From Deltaproteobacteria bacterium (GTDB taxonomy: Bacteria > Desulfobacterota > Syntrophia > Syntrophales > UBA5619), in NCBI GenBank assembly GCA_021372695.1, contig JAJFTY010000159.1, positions 1 to 15,165 of the forward strand: a stretch of DNA of 15,165 nucleotides, written 5' to 3'. The position numbers and the translations under genes are program-made. The notes beneath the pieces are model-generated. The model made no database searches. It saw only the letters and a program-made list of their open reading frames with translations, and was not told where the DNA came from. Numbering within the stretch: position 1 is the stretch's first letter; each line of letters starts with the position of its first letter. Below are positions 1-7,602 of this stretch, one piece after another.

Positions 1-1599
1 TTTACCACGAGCAAGCTCCAGCAGGAGGCCTCCCGCTGGCTCCATTTTTCGGCGAAGAAAACGATGATGAACGCCCAGAAGCTCTACGAGGGGATTGAAC
101 TGGGAAAGGAGGGGTCGGTTGGACTGATCACCTACATGAGAACCGACTCCGTCCGAATTGCCGCCGAAGCACTGAACGAGGTGCGGGAATACATCCAGGC
201 TCATTACGACGCCGGGTATCTGCCGCCGAAAGCCCGGGTCTTCAAGGTCTCCGGGGCCGCTCAGGACGCCCACGAGGCGATCCGGCCGACCTCGGTTTCC
301 CGCACGCCGCAGGAGATCAAACCCTTTCTGACGCCCGACCAGTTTCGCCTCTACCAACTCATCTGGAACCGCTTCCTCGCTTCCCAGATGAACCCGGCGA
401 TCCTGGACCAGACCACGGTGGATATCAGCGCCGTCAACTGCCTCTTCCGCGCTCAGGGCTCGGTGATGAGGTTTCCCGGGTTCACGGTGGTCTACACCGA
501 GGGCAAGGAGGAGAACGGTGACGAAAACGGCTTCGGCAAGCTGCTGCCCGTCGTCAGCGAGGGAGAGGCGCTGAACCTCCTCTCGCTCACGCCGGAGCAG
601 AAGTTCACCCAGCCGCCGCCGCGCTTCTCCGAAGCTTCCCTGGTTCGCGAACTCGAGGAAAACGGCATCGGCCGCCCCAGCACCTATGCAACGATCCTCA
701 GCACGATCCAGGACCGCGAATATGTCCGGCTGGAGAAGGGAAAGTTCATCCCGACGGACCTCGGCACCCTGGTGACGGATCTGCTCGTCAAGAATTTCCC
801 GCGCATCCTCGACGTCGCCTTCACGGCTTCCCTGGAGACCGATCTCGACCGGATCGAGGCGGGAAAGGTAAAGCGTCTCGACACCTTGAACGGATTCTAC
901 CGCCCCTTCACCGAGGAGTTGAAGAAGGCGAAAGCGACGATGCGCAACGTCAAACGGGAGGAGATCCCGACGGACCTCGTCTGCGAGAAGTGCGGGAAGC
1001 CGATGGTCATCAAGTGGGGGAAGAATGGCCGCTTTCTGGCCTGCACGAACTATCCCGAGTGCAAGAACACGATGAACTTCACGCAGGGCGAGAAGGGGGA
1101 GATCCAGCCGGAGGAGAGGAAGACCACGGACGTCGTCTGCCCCCTCTGTGGCAAACCGATGTCCGAGCGCCAGGGGCGCTTCGGAAAGTTTCTAGGCTGC
1201 ACCGGCTATCCCGAATGCAAGCATACGATCAATATCGGAGCCGACGGGGCGCCGATCGCCCCGGCAGCCGGGGGAAAAGAAAGCGATGCCGTCTGCGACA
1301 AATGCGGAAAACCAATGGCCGTCAAGAGGGGCCGTTTCGGGACATTTCTAGGCTGCACCGGCTATCCCGAATGCAAGAACATCGTGAAGACGCCCAGGGG
1401 CGCGCAGGCCGGCGCCCCGGATGCACCCGTTGAGTTGAGTGACGTTTTGTGCGAGAAGTGCGGTAAGCCGATGGCCGTCAAGAGAGGCCGCTACGGAAAA
1501 TTCCTCGGCTGCACCGGCTATCCGGAGTGCAAAACCATCATGAAGTACAGAGCACCTGCGGCAGGGACTCCCGAAGAGGGCAAGGTCGATCCTTCCTGA
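1..1599 (+). CDS. topA: DNA topoisomerase I, 3' part (5' end outside window)
   Basis: Type IA topoisomerase that relaxes negative supercoils through a 5'-phosphotyrosine intermediate. The reading frame is open from base 1 with no start, so the gene is truncated only by the window edge; 532 codons are visible. The first residues (FTTSKLQQEASRWL, then SAKKTMMNAQKLYEG) are classic TopA. The catalytic tyrosine lies in GLITYMRTDS (codon 133-135). PSTYATILSTIQDREYV follows near 680-730. The C-terminus has four C4 zinc-ribbon repeats, whose first Cys codons are at 982, 1138, 1294 and 1450, exactly 156 nt apart. Repeats 2 and 3 share an identical 33-nt stretch. The gene ends 18 nt before trmFO, so the two are probably co-transcribed. 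Identification is certain; the N-terminal Toprim domain is not in the window. Confidence 0.97.
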   Translation, partial: FTTSKLQQEASRWLHFSAKKTMMNAQKLYEGIELGKEGSVGLITYMRTDSVRIAAEALNEVREYIQAHYDAGYLPPKARVFKVSGAAQDAHEAIRPTSVSRTPQEIKPFLTPDQFRLYQLIWNRFLASQMNPAILDQTTVDISAVNCLFRAQGSVMRFPGFTVVYTEGKEENGDENGFGKLLPVVSEGEALNLLSLTPEQKFTQPPPRFSEASLVRELEENGIGRPSTYATILSTIQDREYVRLEKGKFIPTDLGTLVTDLLVKNFPRILDVAFTASLETDLDRIEAGKVKRLDTLNGFYRPFTEELKKAKATMRNVKREEIPTDLVCEKCGKPMVIKWGKNGRFLACTNYPECKNTMNFTQGEKGEIQPEERKTTDVVCPLCGKPMSERQGRFGKFLGCTGYPECKHTINIGADGAPIAPAAGGKESDAVCDKCGKPMAVKRGRFGTFLGCTGYPECKNIVKTPRGAQAGAPDAPVELSDVLCEKCGKPMAVKRGRYGKFLGCTGYPECKTIMKYRAPAAGTPEEGKVDPS

Positions 1600-1617
1600 T
1601 CGGCGGACGGAGCGGTC

Positions 1618-2979
1618 ATGGTGGAGAGCGAAGCGCGCGATGTCCCGGTCACCGTCATCGGCGGGGGGCTCGCCGGCTGCGAGGCGGCATGGCAGCTCCT
1701 CCGGCGCGGTCATCGGGTCATCCTGCGCGAGATGAAACCCGACCGCTTCTCCCCGGCACACAAGTCGCCGCACCTGGCGGAGCTCGTCTGCAGCAACTCG
1801 CTGCGGTCGGCTGCGCTGGAAAACGCCGTCGGCCTCCTGAAGGAGGAGATGCGGCGAATGGGCTCCCTGCTGATGGCGGCGGCCGATGCCACATCCGTCC
1901 CGGCAGGACAGGCGCTCGCCGTCGACCGGAACGCTTTTTCGTCCTTCATCGAGGATCGACTCTCCGCACAGCCGGGGCTGGAGATGGTGCGCGGCGAGGT
2001 GACGGAGATCCCCGCAGACGAAATAACGATCATCGCCTCCGGCCCTCTGACCTCCGATCCCCTTGCCCGGGCGATCGCCGGACGGACCGGCGCCGAATAT
2101 CTGTACTTCTACGACGCGATCTCGCCGATCGTCGAAGCGGAATCCATAGATAAACGCCGCGTCTTTGCCGCCTCGCGCTACGGCCACGGTGAAGCGGACT
2201 ATCTGAACTGCCCCATGGACCGGGAGATCTACGAGGCCTTCTGGAAGAATCTGACCGAGGCGGAGCAGGTCCCTCTCCACACCTTCGAGGAGATCAGGTG
2301 CTTCGAAGGGTGCCTCCCGATCGAGGTGATCGCCCGACGGGGAATCGACACCCTCACCCACGGGCCGATGAAGCCGGTCGGCCTGATCGACCCGCGGACA
2401 GGACGGCAGCCCCACGCCGTCGTCCAGCTCCGCCGGGAGGACCGGGACGGAATCCTGTACAACATCGTCGGGTTTCAGACCAAGATGACCTGGCCCGAAC
2501 AGCGGCGTCTCTTCCGGATGATTCCCGGCCTGGAGAAGATCGATTTCGCCCGGTACGGGAGCATTCACCGGAACACCTTCCTCAACGCCCCTGCCCTGCT
2601 CTCGAACACCCTCCAGCTCCGCTCGGATCCCCGTCTGTTTTTCGCCGGGCAGATCAGCGGCGTGGAAGGTTATGTGGAGTCCGGAGCGATGGGCCTTCTG
2701 GCCGGACTCAACGCAGGCTGCCTTCTTGCCGGCCGGGAGATGCTCCCGCCCCCTCCTGAAACGGCTTTCGGAGCTCTGATCCGCCACATCACCGACAGCA
2801 GCCACAAGACCTTCCAGCCGATGAACGTGACCTTCGGCCTTTTCCCCCCGCTCCCCGGGCGCATCCGAAAAAAGGAACGGGGGGCCTGCTATGCCCGGCG
2901 ATCCCTGGATGCGCTTGCTTCATGGCAGCACAGTCTGCCATCGATGGAACCCAGCACCACGGCTCGTCCGCTTCCGTGA
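1618..2979 (+). CDS. trmFO: Methylenetetrahydrofolate-tRNA-(uracil-54-C5)-methyltransferase TrmFO
   Basis: FAD- and folate-dependent enzyme that makes ribothymidine at position 54 of the tRNA T-loop; it is cytoplasmic. The 453-residue length is close to the family norm (about 435-450). Residues 11-22 hold the FAD-binding glycine motif ([12 protein letters not shown]). [10 protein letters not shown] carries conserved Cys58 and FEGCLPIE carries Cys232, matching the two catalytic-region cysteines known in the family. [18 protein letters not shown] is the C-terminal FAD motif, followed by [11 protein letters not shown]. The ATG at 1618 is preceded by GGAG at 1609-1612, 5 nt away. It directly follows topA, a frequent pairing. 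The last 40 residues are less conserved and Pro/Ser-rich, ending later than is typical. Confidence 0.96.
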   Translation: MVESEARDVPVTVIGGGLAGCEAAWQLLRRGHRVILREMKPDRFSPAHKSPHLAELVCSNSLRSAALENAVGLLKEEMRRMGSLLMAAADATSVPAGQALAVDRNAFSSFIEDRLSAQPGLEMVRGEVTEIPADEITIIASGPLTSDPLARAIAGRTGAEYLYFYDAISPIVEAESIDKRRVFAASRYGHGEADYLNCPMDREIYEAFWKNLTEAEQVPLHTFEEIRCFEGCLPIEVIARRGIDTLTHGPMKPVGLIDPRTGRQPHAVVQLRREDRDGILYNIVGFQTKMTWPEQRRLFRMIPGLEKIDFARYGSIHRNTFLNAPALLSNTLQLRSDPRLFFAGQISGVEGYVESGAMGLLAGLNAGCLLAGREMLPPPPETAFGALIRHITDSSHKTFQPMNVTFGLFPPLPGRIRKKERGACYARRSLDALASWQHSLPSMEPSTTARPLP

Positions 2980-3109
2980 AAGGTGTATGAAATAGCCTTC
3001 TCTGATGCTCCCTGACCGTAGGGAAAATCATCCAGTCCGCCGTCCCCCCAGGACGTCATTATCACATCATCACAAATAACTTCAATGCCTTGCAAATGCA
3101 TAACGCCTC

Positions 3110-3125
3110 TGGCACGCGCCGTGCT
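3110..3125 (+). promoter_or_regulatory. Candidate sigma-54 (-24/-12) promoter for the receiver gene
   Basis: The sequence TGGCACG-CGCC-GTGCT matches the RpoN consensus TGGCACR-N4-TTGCW at all but one defined position. The invariant GG (3111-3112) and GC (3123-3124) are exactly 10 nt apart. The predicted transcript would begin near 3136, about 30 nt before the ATG at 3166. The same bases also form a GCACG-CGC-CGTGC palindrome (3112-3124), which is an alternative reading. An activator of the right class is encoded nearby at 6006-7373. Confidence 0.5.
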
Positions 3126-3165
3126 CATATCATTCGACAAAGCGAGGTCCAAGGAGGACAGGTCG

Positions 3166-3528
3166 ATGAAAGTGCTGGTCGTTGATGACAATCGCATGTT
3201 GGCTTCAACCATCCAGGAGATTCTGGAGGATGACGGAATCGAAGTGATGTCGGCAAAAGACGGCGTGGACGGGTATTCGGCCTATCTGGTCTTCAAGCCG
3301 GACATGGTCATCACCGACATCCAGATGCCCCGGCGAAGCGGCGTCGAGATGATGCATCGGATCAGAAACCACAATCCGATGATCAGGACCGTTTACATGA
3401 GCGGCAATATGAACTCGATCCGTCCATTCCTCCACGAGGAGGCCAAGAGGTATCCTGTCCGTTTTTTCGAAAAACCCTTTTCGATGGAGTCGTTGAAACA
3501 GGCCGTGGGGAGAGCGGAGATCCATTGA
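3166..3528 (+). CDS. Stand-alone response regulator receiver protein (CheY-like)
   Basis: Single phosphoacceptor domain of 120 residues with no output domain. Visible landmarks: acidic pair Asp7/Asp8 (LVVDDN), phosphoacceptor Asp51 in ITDIQMP, switch Ser79 (YMSGN) and Lys103 with cis-Pro104 (FFEKPF). The ATG at 3166 is chosen because AAGGAGG lies at 3151-3157, 8 nt upstream, and the domain starts at once (MKVLVVDD). A longer frame from 3085 would add 27 residues unlike any receiver. The stop overlaps the next start (TGATG at 3526-3530). A sigma-54-like promoter sits upstream. The partner kinase is unknown; the kinase at 3995-5425 is the nearest candidate, but it already has its own regulator. 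Confidence 0.9.
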   Translation: MKVLVVDDNRMLASTIQEILEDDGIEVMSAKDGVDGYSAYLVFKPDMVITDIQMPRRSGVEMMHRIRNHNPMIRTVYMSGNMNSIRPFLHEEAKRYPVRFFEKPFSMESLKQAVGRAEIH

Positions 3529-3770
3529 TGGCAGGCAGAGTCTTGAGCGGCCGGGAGATGGACTCCGTGCTGATCGAAGCACCGAAACCGATGGCCCCCC
3601 TGGTCAGCGGACCGGATCTGCTTCGACGATTCCGCACTTTCATCGAATCCTCCGACTGGGACGTACTCACCACAGCCCGACAGAGGCGGCTGGACAGGGG
3701 ATGCATCGCTGTCTTCATCTCAGCCGTCCTCTACTTTTTCCCCATTCTGGGGCAGATCTGTTTACGCTGA
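3528..3770 (+). CDS. Hypothetical 80-residue protein with C-terminal membrane segment
   Basis: No family recognised. The ATG at 3528 overlaps the stop of the receiver gene (TGATG), and GGAG at 3516-3519 lies 8 nt upstream, so translational coupling is likely. The soluble part has a basic helix (DLLRRFRTFIESSDWDVL, then TARQRRLDRG). Residues about 58-78 (CIAVFISAVLYFFPILGQIC) form one hydrophobic segment that could anchor the protein in the membrane. If real, it would be expressed with the receiver and might connect it to the envelope. The frame is short and unsupported by homology I know, so it could also be a chance frame. Confidence 0.5.
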   Translation: MAGRVLSGREMDSVLIEAPKPMAPLVSGPDLLRRFRTFIESSDWDVLTTARQRRLDRGCIAVFISAVLYFFPILGQICLR

Positions 3771-3854
3771 CCCTGAACCGTCTGCTCCGGTCAAACTCAT
3801 TTCTGTGCCTCCCCTTTCTCCTTCTTGCGATGGCTTTTCGGTGGCGGAGCATAG

Positions 3855-3860
3855 TATAAT
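3855..3860 (+). promoter_or_regulatory. Possible sigma-70 -10 box ahead of the kinase operon
   Basis: A perfect TATAAT stands in the 224-nt gap (3771-3994) before the kinase gene. The -35 partner is poor: TGGCTT at 3831-3836 with an 18-nt spacer. If used, transcription would begin near 3867, leaving a leader of about 130 nt before the ATG at 3995. A weak sigma-54-like GG-N10-GC (3832-3845) overlaps this region, but its flanking bases match badly. Nothing else clear is seen in this gap. Confidence 0.3.
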
Positions 3861-3994
3861 CGGCTCCACATCCGCGTCGCATGGAAGGATGGAACGATCA
3901 CAAAGGGGATAACGCTTGTGCCCGAGCGATGGGGGCAGCCTGCGAGACGGGTCAAATCGGGAAAGGGTGGCAGAGGTTGAACCTGCTCGGGAAA

Positions 3995-5425
3995 ATGAGA
4001 TTCGGGATTTTTCACCGCCTGACGGCCGGTTACCTGGCGGTCCTCTTTCTCCTCGGTGCAGCCAGCGTCTACGCCATCTTCAAACTGGTGCGGTTGAACA
4101 CGACGATTGTCACCGACTACCAGGAGGATATCCGCCTGTTCGACTCGGGCAGACGGATCGCAGATGCCCTCTTCTCCGAGCGCCGCAGCGAGCAAAAGTT
4201 TCTGCTCACCGGGGATGACGTTTTTTATGAACAGTTTCTCGCCGCCAAGTCGGATTTCGAGCGGCTGTTCGCCGAACTCCGGGCCCACTCCCTTTCACCC
4301 GATAAGGATGAGCTCTTCGACCGGATCTCGATATCGCATCAGCAGTACCAAGCCCTGGTCCAAACCGAATTCGATTACCTGAAGCAACGCAGCCAATACG
4401 ACCGGAACCTTTACAGACTTGAGAAGCAGAAGGTTTCGGACGCCATCCTGGAAGAGCTGGAGGGGTTGGAAAAGGGTTCCCGCGAAGACTTTTTCCACAA
4501 GGCCGGCGTGGTGAGCGAAGCCGGCGCTTCGGCCCGCAGGGTGGCCATCGTTTCGTTCCTGGTCACCGTCCTGCTCGTCGTCCTGCTCGCCTTTCTGGTC
4601 ACGCGGAGCATCACGAATCCATTGATCGGGCTGGTCAGGAAGACGCGTGAGATCGAATCGGGGATCTTCAAGTGCGATCCTATCGGATCGGCGCCTCCTG
4701 AAATTGCCGAGCTCTCCGAGGCATTCAACAGGATGTGCGACCGGCTCAGGGAGATGGACAGGCTCAAGGCGGATTTCTTTGCCATGATCTCGCACGAGTT
4801 GAAGACCCCCCTGACCACCATCAGCGAAGGGACGAGCCTGCTGATCGAAGGGGTGTGCGGGGCCGTCACGGAAAAGCAAAACCGGCTCCTGGCCATCATC
4901 TCCGCGGAGAGCAGCCGCCTGGCCCATCTGGTCAACTCCATTCTGGATCTCTCCAAGATGGAGTCGGGAATGATGCCGTACAACTTCGAAAAGAGATCGA
5001 TCGCGCCGTTGATCGAACAGGCGGTCAACGAGATCGTCCCCTACGCGGAGGCGAAGCGGATCCGCGTGGAGAGGGAGATCGGCCCGGATATCCCGGCCTA
5101 CCCCATGGATGCGGACCGTATTCTCGACGCGCTGCGCAATTTGATCGGGAACGCACTCAAGTTCACCCCCGAAGGGGGACGGATCGTTGTTGCCGCAACG
5201 GCCGGCGACGAAGGACTGAGAGTATCGGTCAGCGATTCCGGCTCCGGTATTCCCGCAGAAAAGCTGCATGTCATCTTCGAGAAGTACGAAAGCGGCGATG
5301 CAAAGAAGGGGACGGGGCTGGGATTGGCCATCGTCAAGCACATCATCACGGCGCACGGAGGCGAAGTATGGGCGGAAAGCCGACCCGGCGTGGAAACGCG
5401 CTTTACATTTTTGCTGCCTTCCTGA
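3995..5425 (+). CDS. Membrane sensor histidine kinase, QseE/GlrK-like
   Basis: Inner-membrane two-component sensor of 476 residues. In order: TM1 about residues 8-30, a periplasmic region of about 150 residues rich in charged helices, TM2 about 183-203, HAMP linker about 204-256, and the HisKA domain with phosphoacceptor His267 in MISHELKTPL. The HATPase domain has N box Asn386 (NLIGNALKFTP), G1 DSGSGIP at Asp414, IFEKY, and G2 GTGLGLAI at Gly439. The stretch after the H-box (EGTSLLIEGVCGAVT) resembles GlrK/QseE, and the following lipoprotein and NtrC-class genes complete that operon type. The start is uncertain: ATG 3995 puts TM1 at the N-terminus but has a weak ribosome site. TTG 3977 and ATG 3881 are in frame upstream. 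The signal sensed is unknown. Confidence 0.9.
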   Translation: MRFGIFHRLTAGYLAVLFLLGAASVYAIFKLVRLNTTIVTDYQEDIRLFDSGRRIADALFSERRSEQKFLLTGDDVFYEQFLAAKSDFERLFAELRAHSLSPDKDELFDRISISHQQYQALVQTEFDYLKQRSQYDRNLYRLEKQKVSDAILEELEGLEKGSREDFFHKAGVVSEAGASARRVAIVSFLVTVLLVVLLAFLVTRSITNPLIGLVRKTREIESGIFKCDPIGSAPPEIAELSEAFNRMCDRLREMDRLKADFFAMISHELKTPLTTISEGTSLLIEGVCGAVTEKQNRLLAIISAESSRLAHLVNSILDLSKMESGMMPYNFEKRSIAPLIEQAVNEIVPYAEAKRIRVEREIGPDIPAYPMDADRILDALRNLIGNALKFTPEGGRIVVAATAGDEGLRVSVSDSGSGIPAEKLHVIFEKYESGDAKKGTGLGLAIVKHIITAHGGEVWAESRPGVETRFTFLLPS

Positions 5426-5997
5426 TTCTCTGGGGGCCCGTGGCCTGCACCCTGAGTCAGACCGCGGCGAGGATCACGGATGTGACGGGGGAAGAGGCCA
5501 GGGCTCATCTCGCAATGGGCCAGAAGTACTATCACGAGGGGAATTTCAACGGTGCCCTTCTCGAAAATGAAGCGGTCCTCTCGCTGGCCGGTGTCAGCGC
5601 CCCCGTGGCCGAATCCCTCTTCTACATCGGCCTGATCCATGGCCATCCCGCAAATCCGGCCAGGGACGACGAAAAATCGCTGACCGCCTTCCTGAAACTG
5701 ATCAAGGACTATCCCGAAAGCCCGCTCGCAGATCAGGCAAAGGAGCTCGCGGGATTGATCGAGGAAAATGGCCAGCTCAGGAAGAGGGCGGCGAAATTGG
5801 CCGGTGACGTTGACAGGCTGACCAACAACGTCGGGAAATTGAACCAACAACTGGATCGGTCGACAGCCGAAACGGTAAGGTTGAACCAGCAGCTGGACCG
5901 GATGACGGCGGAAACGGGAAGGCTGAATCGGCTCATCGAAGAACTGAAGAAAGTGGACATCGACGTCGAACAGCAAAAGCGCGAAAAGGGACGATAG
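5368..5997 (+). CDS. Probable QseG/YfhG-like lipoprotein with C-terminal coiled coil
   Basis: Predicted envelope lipoprotein of 209 residues between kinase and regulator, the position of QseG (YfhG) in the QseE-QseG-QseF operon, where it acts with the kinase at the outer membrane. The ATG at 5368 lies inside the kinase gene (58-nt overlap) and has a strong GGAGG at 5357-5361, 6 nt upstream. Residues 1-27 are a signal peptide ending ILWGPVAC, with Cys27 as the likely lipidation site; Pro at -3 of the lipobox is unusual. Residues about 45-130 look TPR-like (LAMGQKYYHEGNFNGAL). The rest is coiled coil (NQQLDR...AETVRLNQQLDR) containing two 42-nt tandem units. The ending LIEELKKVDIDVEQQK resembles members of this family. 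The long open frame upstream of 5368 is the shadow of the kinase gene. Confidence 0.85.
   Translation: MGGKPTRRGNALYIFAAFLILWGPVACTLSQTAARITDVTGEEARAHLAMGQKYYHEGNFNGALLENEAVLSLAGVSAPVAESLFYIGLIHGHPANPARDDEKSLTAFLKLIKDYPESPLADQAKELAGLIEENGQLRKRAAKLAGDVDRLTNNVGKLNQQLDRSTAETVRLNQQLDRMTAETGRLNRLIEELKKVDIDVEQQKREKGR
5839..5922 (+). repeat. Two tandem 42-nt units in the lipoprotein gene
   Basis: Units 5839-5880 and 5881-5922 encode 14-residue coiled-coil segments (LNQQLDRSTAETVR and LNQQLDRMTAETGR), and a partial third begins at 5923 (LNRLIEEL). Fourteen residues equal two heptads, so the repeat extends the coiled coil without breaking its register. The units differ mostly at third codon positions, so the duplication is not very recent. 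Confidence 0.8.
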
Positions 5998-6005
5998 GAG
6001 GAGTC

Positions 6006-7373
6006 ATGGCTTCCGGAAAGATACTGCTGGTGGATGACGACCGCAACCTCATCGAGGTGCTCAAGGTGCGTATGGAGTCGGCCGGGTATGAAGCGGCCAC
6101 CGCTCCAACCGATGAAAAGGCTCTCGAGTCGGCCAAGAACGACCCGCCGGACCTCGCCATCGTCGATCTGCAGTTGGAGAAGAGCGACGGTATCGACCTC
6201 ATGCAGAAGCTGCGGATCCTTCTGCCGGACATGCCGGTGATCATCCTGACCGCGCACGGCACGATCGAAAGCGCCGTCCAGGCGATGAAAAAGGGGGCGT
6301 ACAGCTATGTCACCAAGCCGTTCAACGCCCGTGATCTGCTGCTCCAGGTCGAAAAAGCGCTTGAAAACAGAGTCCTGAAGACAGAGATCCGCAGGTTGAA
6401 GAATTTCCTCGGGGAAAGGTTCGCTTTCGGCAACATCGTCGCCAGCAGCGACAAGATGCAGGAGGTGCTGGAAATCGTCTCCCGGATTGCGGAAAACGAC
6501 TCGACGATCTATATCCAGGGGGAGAGCGGAACCGGCAAGGAGCTGATCGCCAAGGCGATTCACCTGGCCAGCCCGAGAAAAGACGAACCTTTCATCGCGC
6601 TCAACTGCGCGGCCATTCCGGAGACCCTCCTCGAGAGCAAGCTTTTCGGCCATGAAAAGGGGGCTTTTACCGGGGCGACCCAGAGCGCGCGAGGCTCGTT
6701 CACCCAGGCCCACAAGGGCACCATCTTTCTGGACGAGATCGGCGACATGTCCCTCACCATCCAGGCGAAAGTGCTTCGCGTCCTCCAGGAGCGCCAGTTT
6801 TACCCGGTGGGCAGCGAAAAAATGGTCGAGGTCGATGTCCGGGTGATCGTCGCAACCAACAAAGATCTGGAAGAGGAGGTCAAAAAGGGGCTTTTCCGCA
6901 ACGACCTCTACTACAGGATCCACGTCATCCCGATTCTCCTCCCGCCGCTTCGGGAGCGTAAGGAGGACATTCCGCCGCTCGTGGAACACTTCATCAAGAA
7001 ATTCAACGTCTCGATGAAAAAGCAGATCAAGCGGGTGACGCCGGACGCGATGCACAAACTGCTCCTGCAGGATTGGCCGGGGAATGTCAGGGAGCTGGAA
7101 AACACGATCGAGTACGCGATGGCCATGACGCGAACGGAGGAGATCACCGCAGACGATCTCCTCCGTTCCAAGGACACCTCCGCGGACGAACCGCTGAAAC
7201 CTCTCCGGGAGGCCAAGAACGCATTCGAACGGGTCTATCTGATCAACCTGCTTCAGGCCTGTAAGGGGAATGTGAGCGAGGCGGCGGAGTTGGCCGGGAA
7301 ATACCGTGCCGATTTTTACGGCCTTCTGGCCAAGCACGACCTCAATCCCGCCGACTTCAGGACTCCGGAGTGA
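6006..7373 (+). CDS. NtrC-class sigma-54-dependent response regulator, QseF/GlrR-like
   Basis: Bacterial enhancer-binding protein of 455 residues that would use ATP to open sigma-54 promoters when phosphorylated by the adjacent kinase. The receiver domain (1-120) has Asp10-12, phosphoacceptor Asp54 (IVDLQL), Thr82 and Lys104 (VTKPF). The central AAA+ domain has Walker A GESGTGKE (172-179), the sigma-54 contact loop GAFTGAT (219-225) and Walker B IFLDE (240-244). The DWPGNVRELEN motif comes later. The C-terminus is a Fis-type helix-turn-helix (GNVSEAAELAGKYRADFYGLL), and AGKYRADFY is typical of the GlrR group. The ATG at 6006 has GGAGGAG at 5997-6003, overlapping the upstream stop. All catalytic elements are present, so it should be active. 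Its targets are not known, but two sigma-54-like promoters lie close by. Confidence 0.94.
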   Translation: MASGKILLVDDDRNLIEVLKVRMESAGYEAATAPTDEKALESAKNDPPDLAIVDLQLEKSDGIDLMQKLRILLPDMPVIILTAHGTIESAVQAMKKGAYSYVTKPFNARDLLLQVEKALENRVLKTEIRRLKNFLGERFAFGNIVASSDKMQEVLEIVSRIAENDSTIYIQGESGTGKELIAKAIHLASPRKDEPFIALNCAAIPETLLESKLFGHEKGAFTGATQSARGSFTQAHKGTIFLDEIGDMSLTIQAKVLRVLQERQFYPVGSEKMVEVDVRVIVATNKDLEEEVKKGLFRNDLYYRIHVIPILLPPLRERKEDIPPLVEHFIKKFNVSMKKQIKRVTPDAMHKLLLQDWPGNVRELENTIEYAMAMTRTEEITADDLLRSKDTSADEPLKPLREAKNAFERVYLINLLQACKGNVSEAAELAGKYRADFYGLLAKHDLNPADFRTPE

Positions 7374-7419
7374 TATCTCCGCCTGCGGGGCGAAGGAAAA
7401 ACCATCCACTTCCAGATCC

Positions 7420-7437
7420 GATCCGGATGGCCGGATC
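7420..7437 (+). terminator. Stem-loop after the regulator gene, possible terminator or activator site
   Basis: A perfect 7-bp inverted repeat GATCCGG-ATGG-CCGGATC lies 47 nt after the regulator stop and is followed by a modest T-rich run (7441-7452). It may end the kinase operon. It also lies about 50-65 nt upstream of the sigma-54-like promoter at 7484, so binding by a dimeric activator is an alternative. Confidence 0.35.
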
Positions 7438-7450
7438 CCGTCTACCCTTT

Positions 7451-7468
7451 TCTAATCAAGACATTAGA
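7451..7468 (+). repeat. Inverted repeat TCTAAT-N6-ATTAGA
   Basis: A perfect 6-bp dyad with a 6-nt spacer is centred near 7459, about 25 nt upstream of the predicted -24 element at 7485. The position would suit a regulatory protein site, but the half-sites are short and AT-rich and no matching site was found at the other candidate promoter (3110). Confidence 0.35.
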
Positions 7469-7483
7469 CGAACCAAATTCTCC

Positions 7484-7499
7484 TGGCAGGGATCTTGCT
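7484..7499 (+). promoter_or_regulatory. Candidate sigma-54 (-24/-12) promoter for the small exported protein
   Basis: TGGCAGG-GATC-TTGCT matches TGGCACR-N4-TTGCW with one mismatch. The invariant GG (7485-7486) and GC (7497-7498) are exactly 10 nt apart. Predicted transcription would begin near 7510, giving a leader of about 93 nt before the ATG at 7603. It lies just downstream of the gene for a sigma-54 activator, which supports real use. Confidence 0.55.
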
Positions 7500-7602
7500 G
7501 CTTGCTTCCATGAAAGAAGCAGAGAAGAACCGATGCCCCTCCAGACGACGATCAGGCAGCCGAATCCTTGCCGGAATCGCTGGGGATGAAAGGGGATGGA
7601 GT

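Noticed and set aside
1348..2805. Long minus-strand open frame opposite topA and trmFO
   Set aside because: The plus strand holds unmistakable TopA and TrmFO motifs; the antisense frame is a by-product of high GC and codon bias and has no recognisable domain.
3085..3165. Longer start for the receiver protein
   Set aside because: The added residues do not belong to a receiver fold, the start lies upstream of the predicted sigma-54 transcript, and the strong ribosome site points to 3166.
4735..5367. Upstream extension of the lipoprotein reading frame into the kinase gene
   Set aside because: The extension is low-complexity Arg/Gly/Pro shadow sequence; the signal peptide and strong ribosome site place the start at 5368.
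5733..7409. Long minus-strand open frame opposite the sigma-54 activator gene
   Set aside because: It is the mirror of a gene with intact receiver, AAA+ and Fis-type domains; the antisense product has no coherent motifs.
7453..7466. TAAT-N6-ATTA shared with 14947-14960 (13 of 14 bases identical)
   Set aside because: Near-identical 14-mers are expected by chance several times in 15 kb, and the second copy has no regulatory context.
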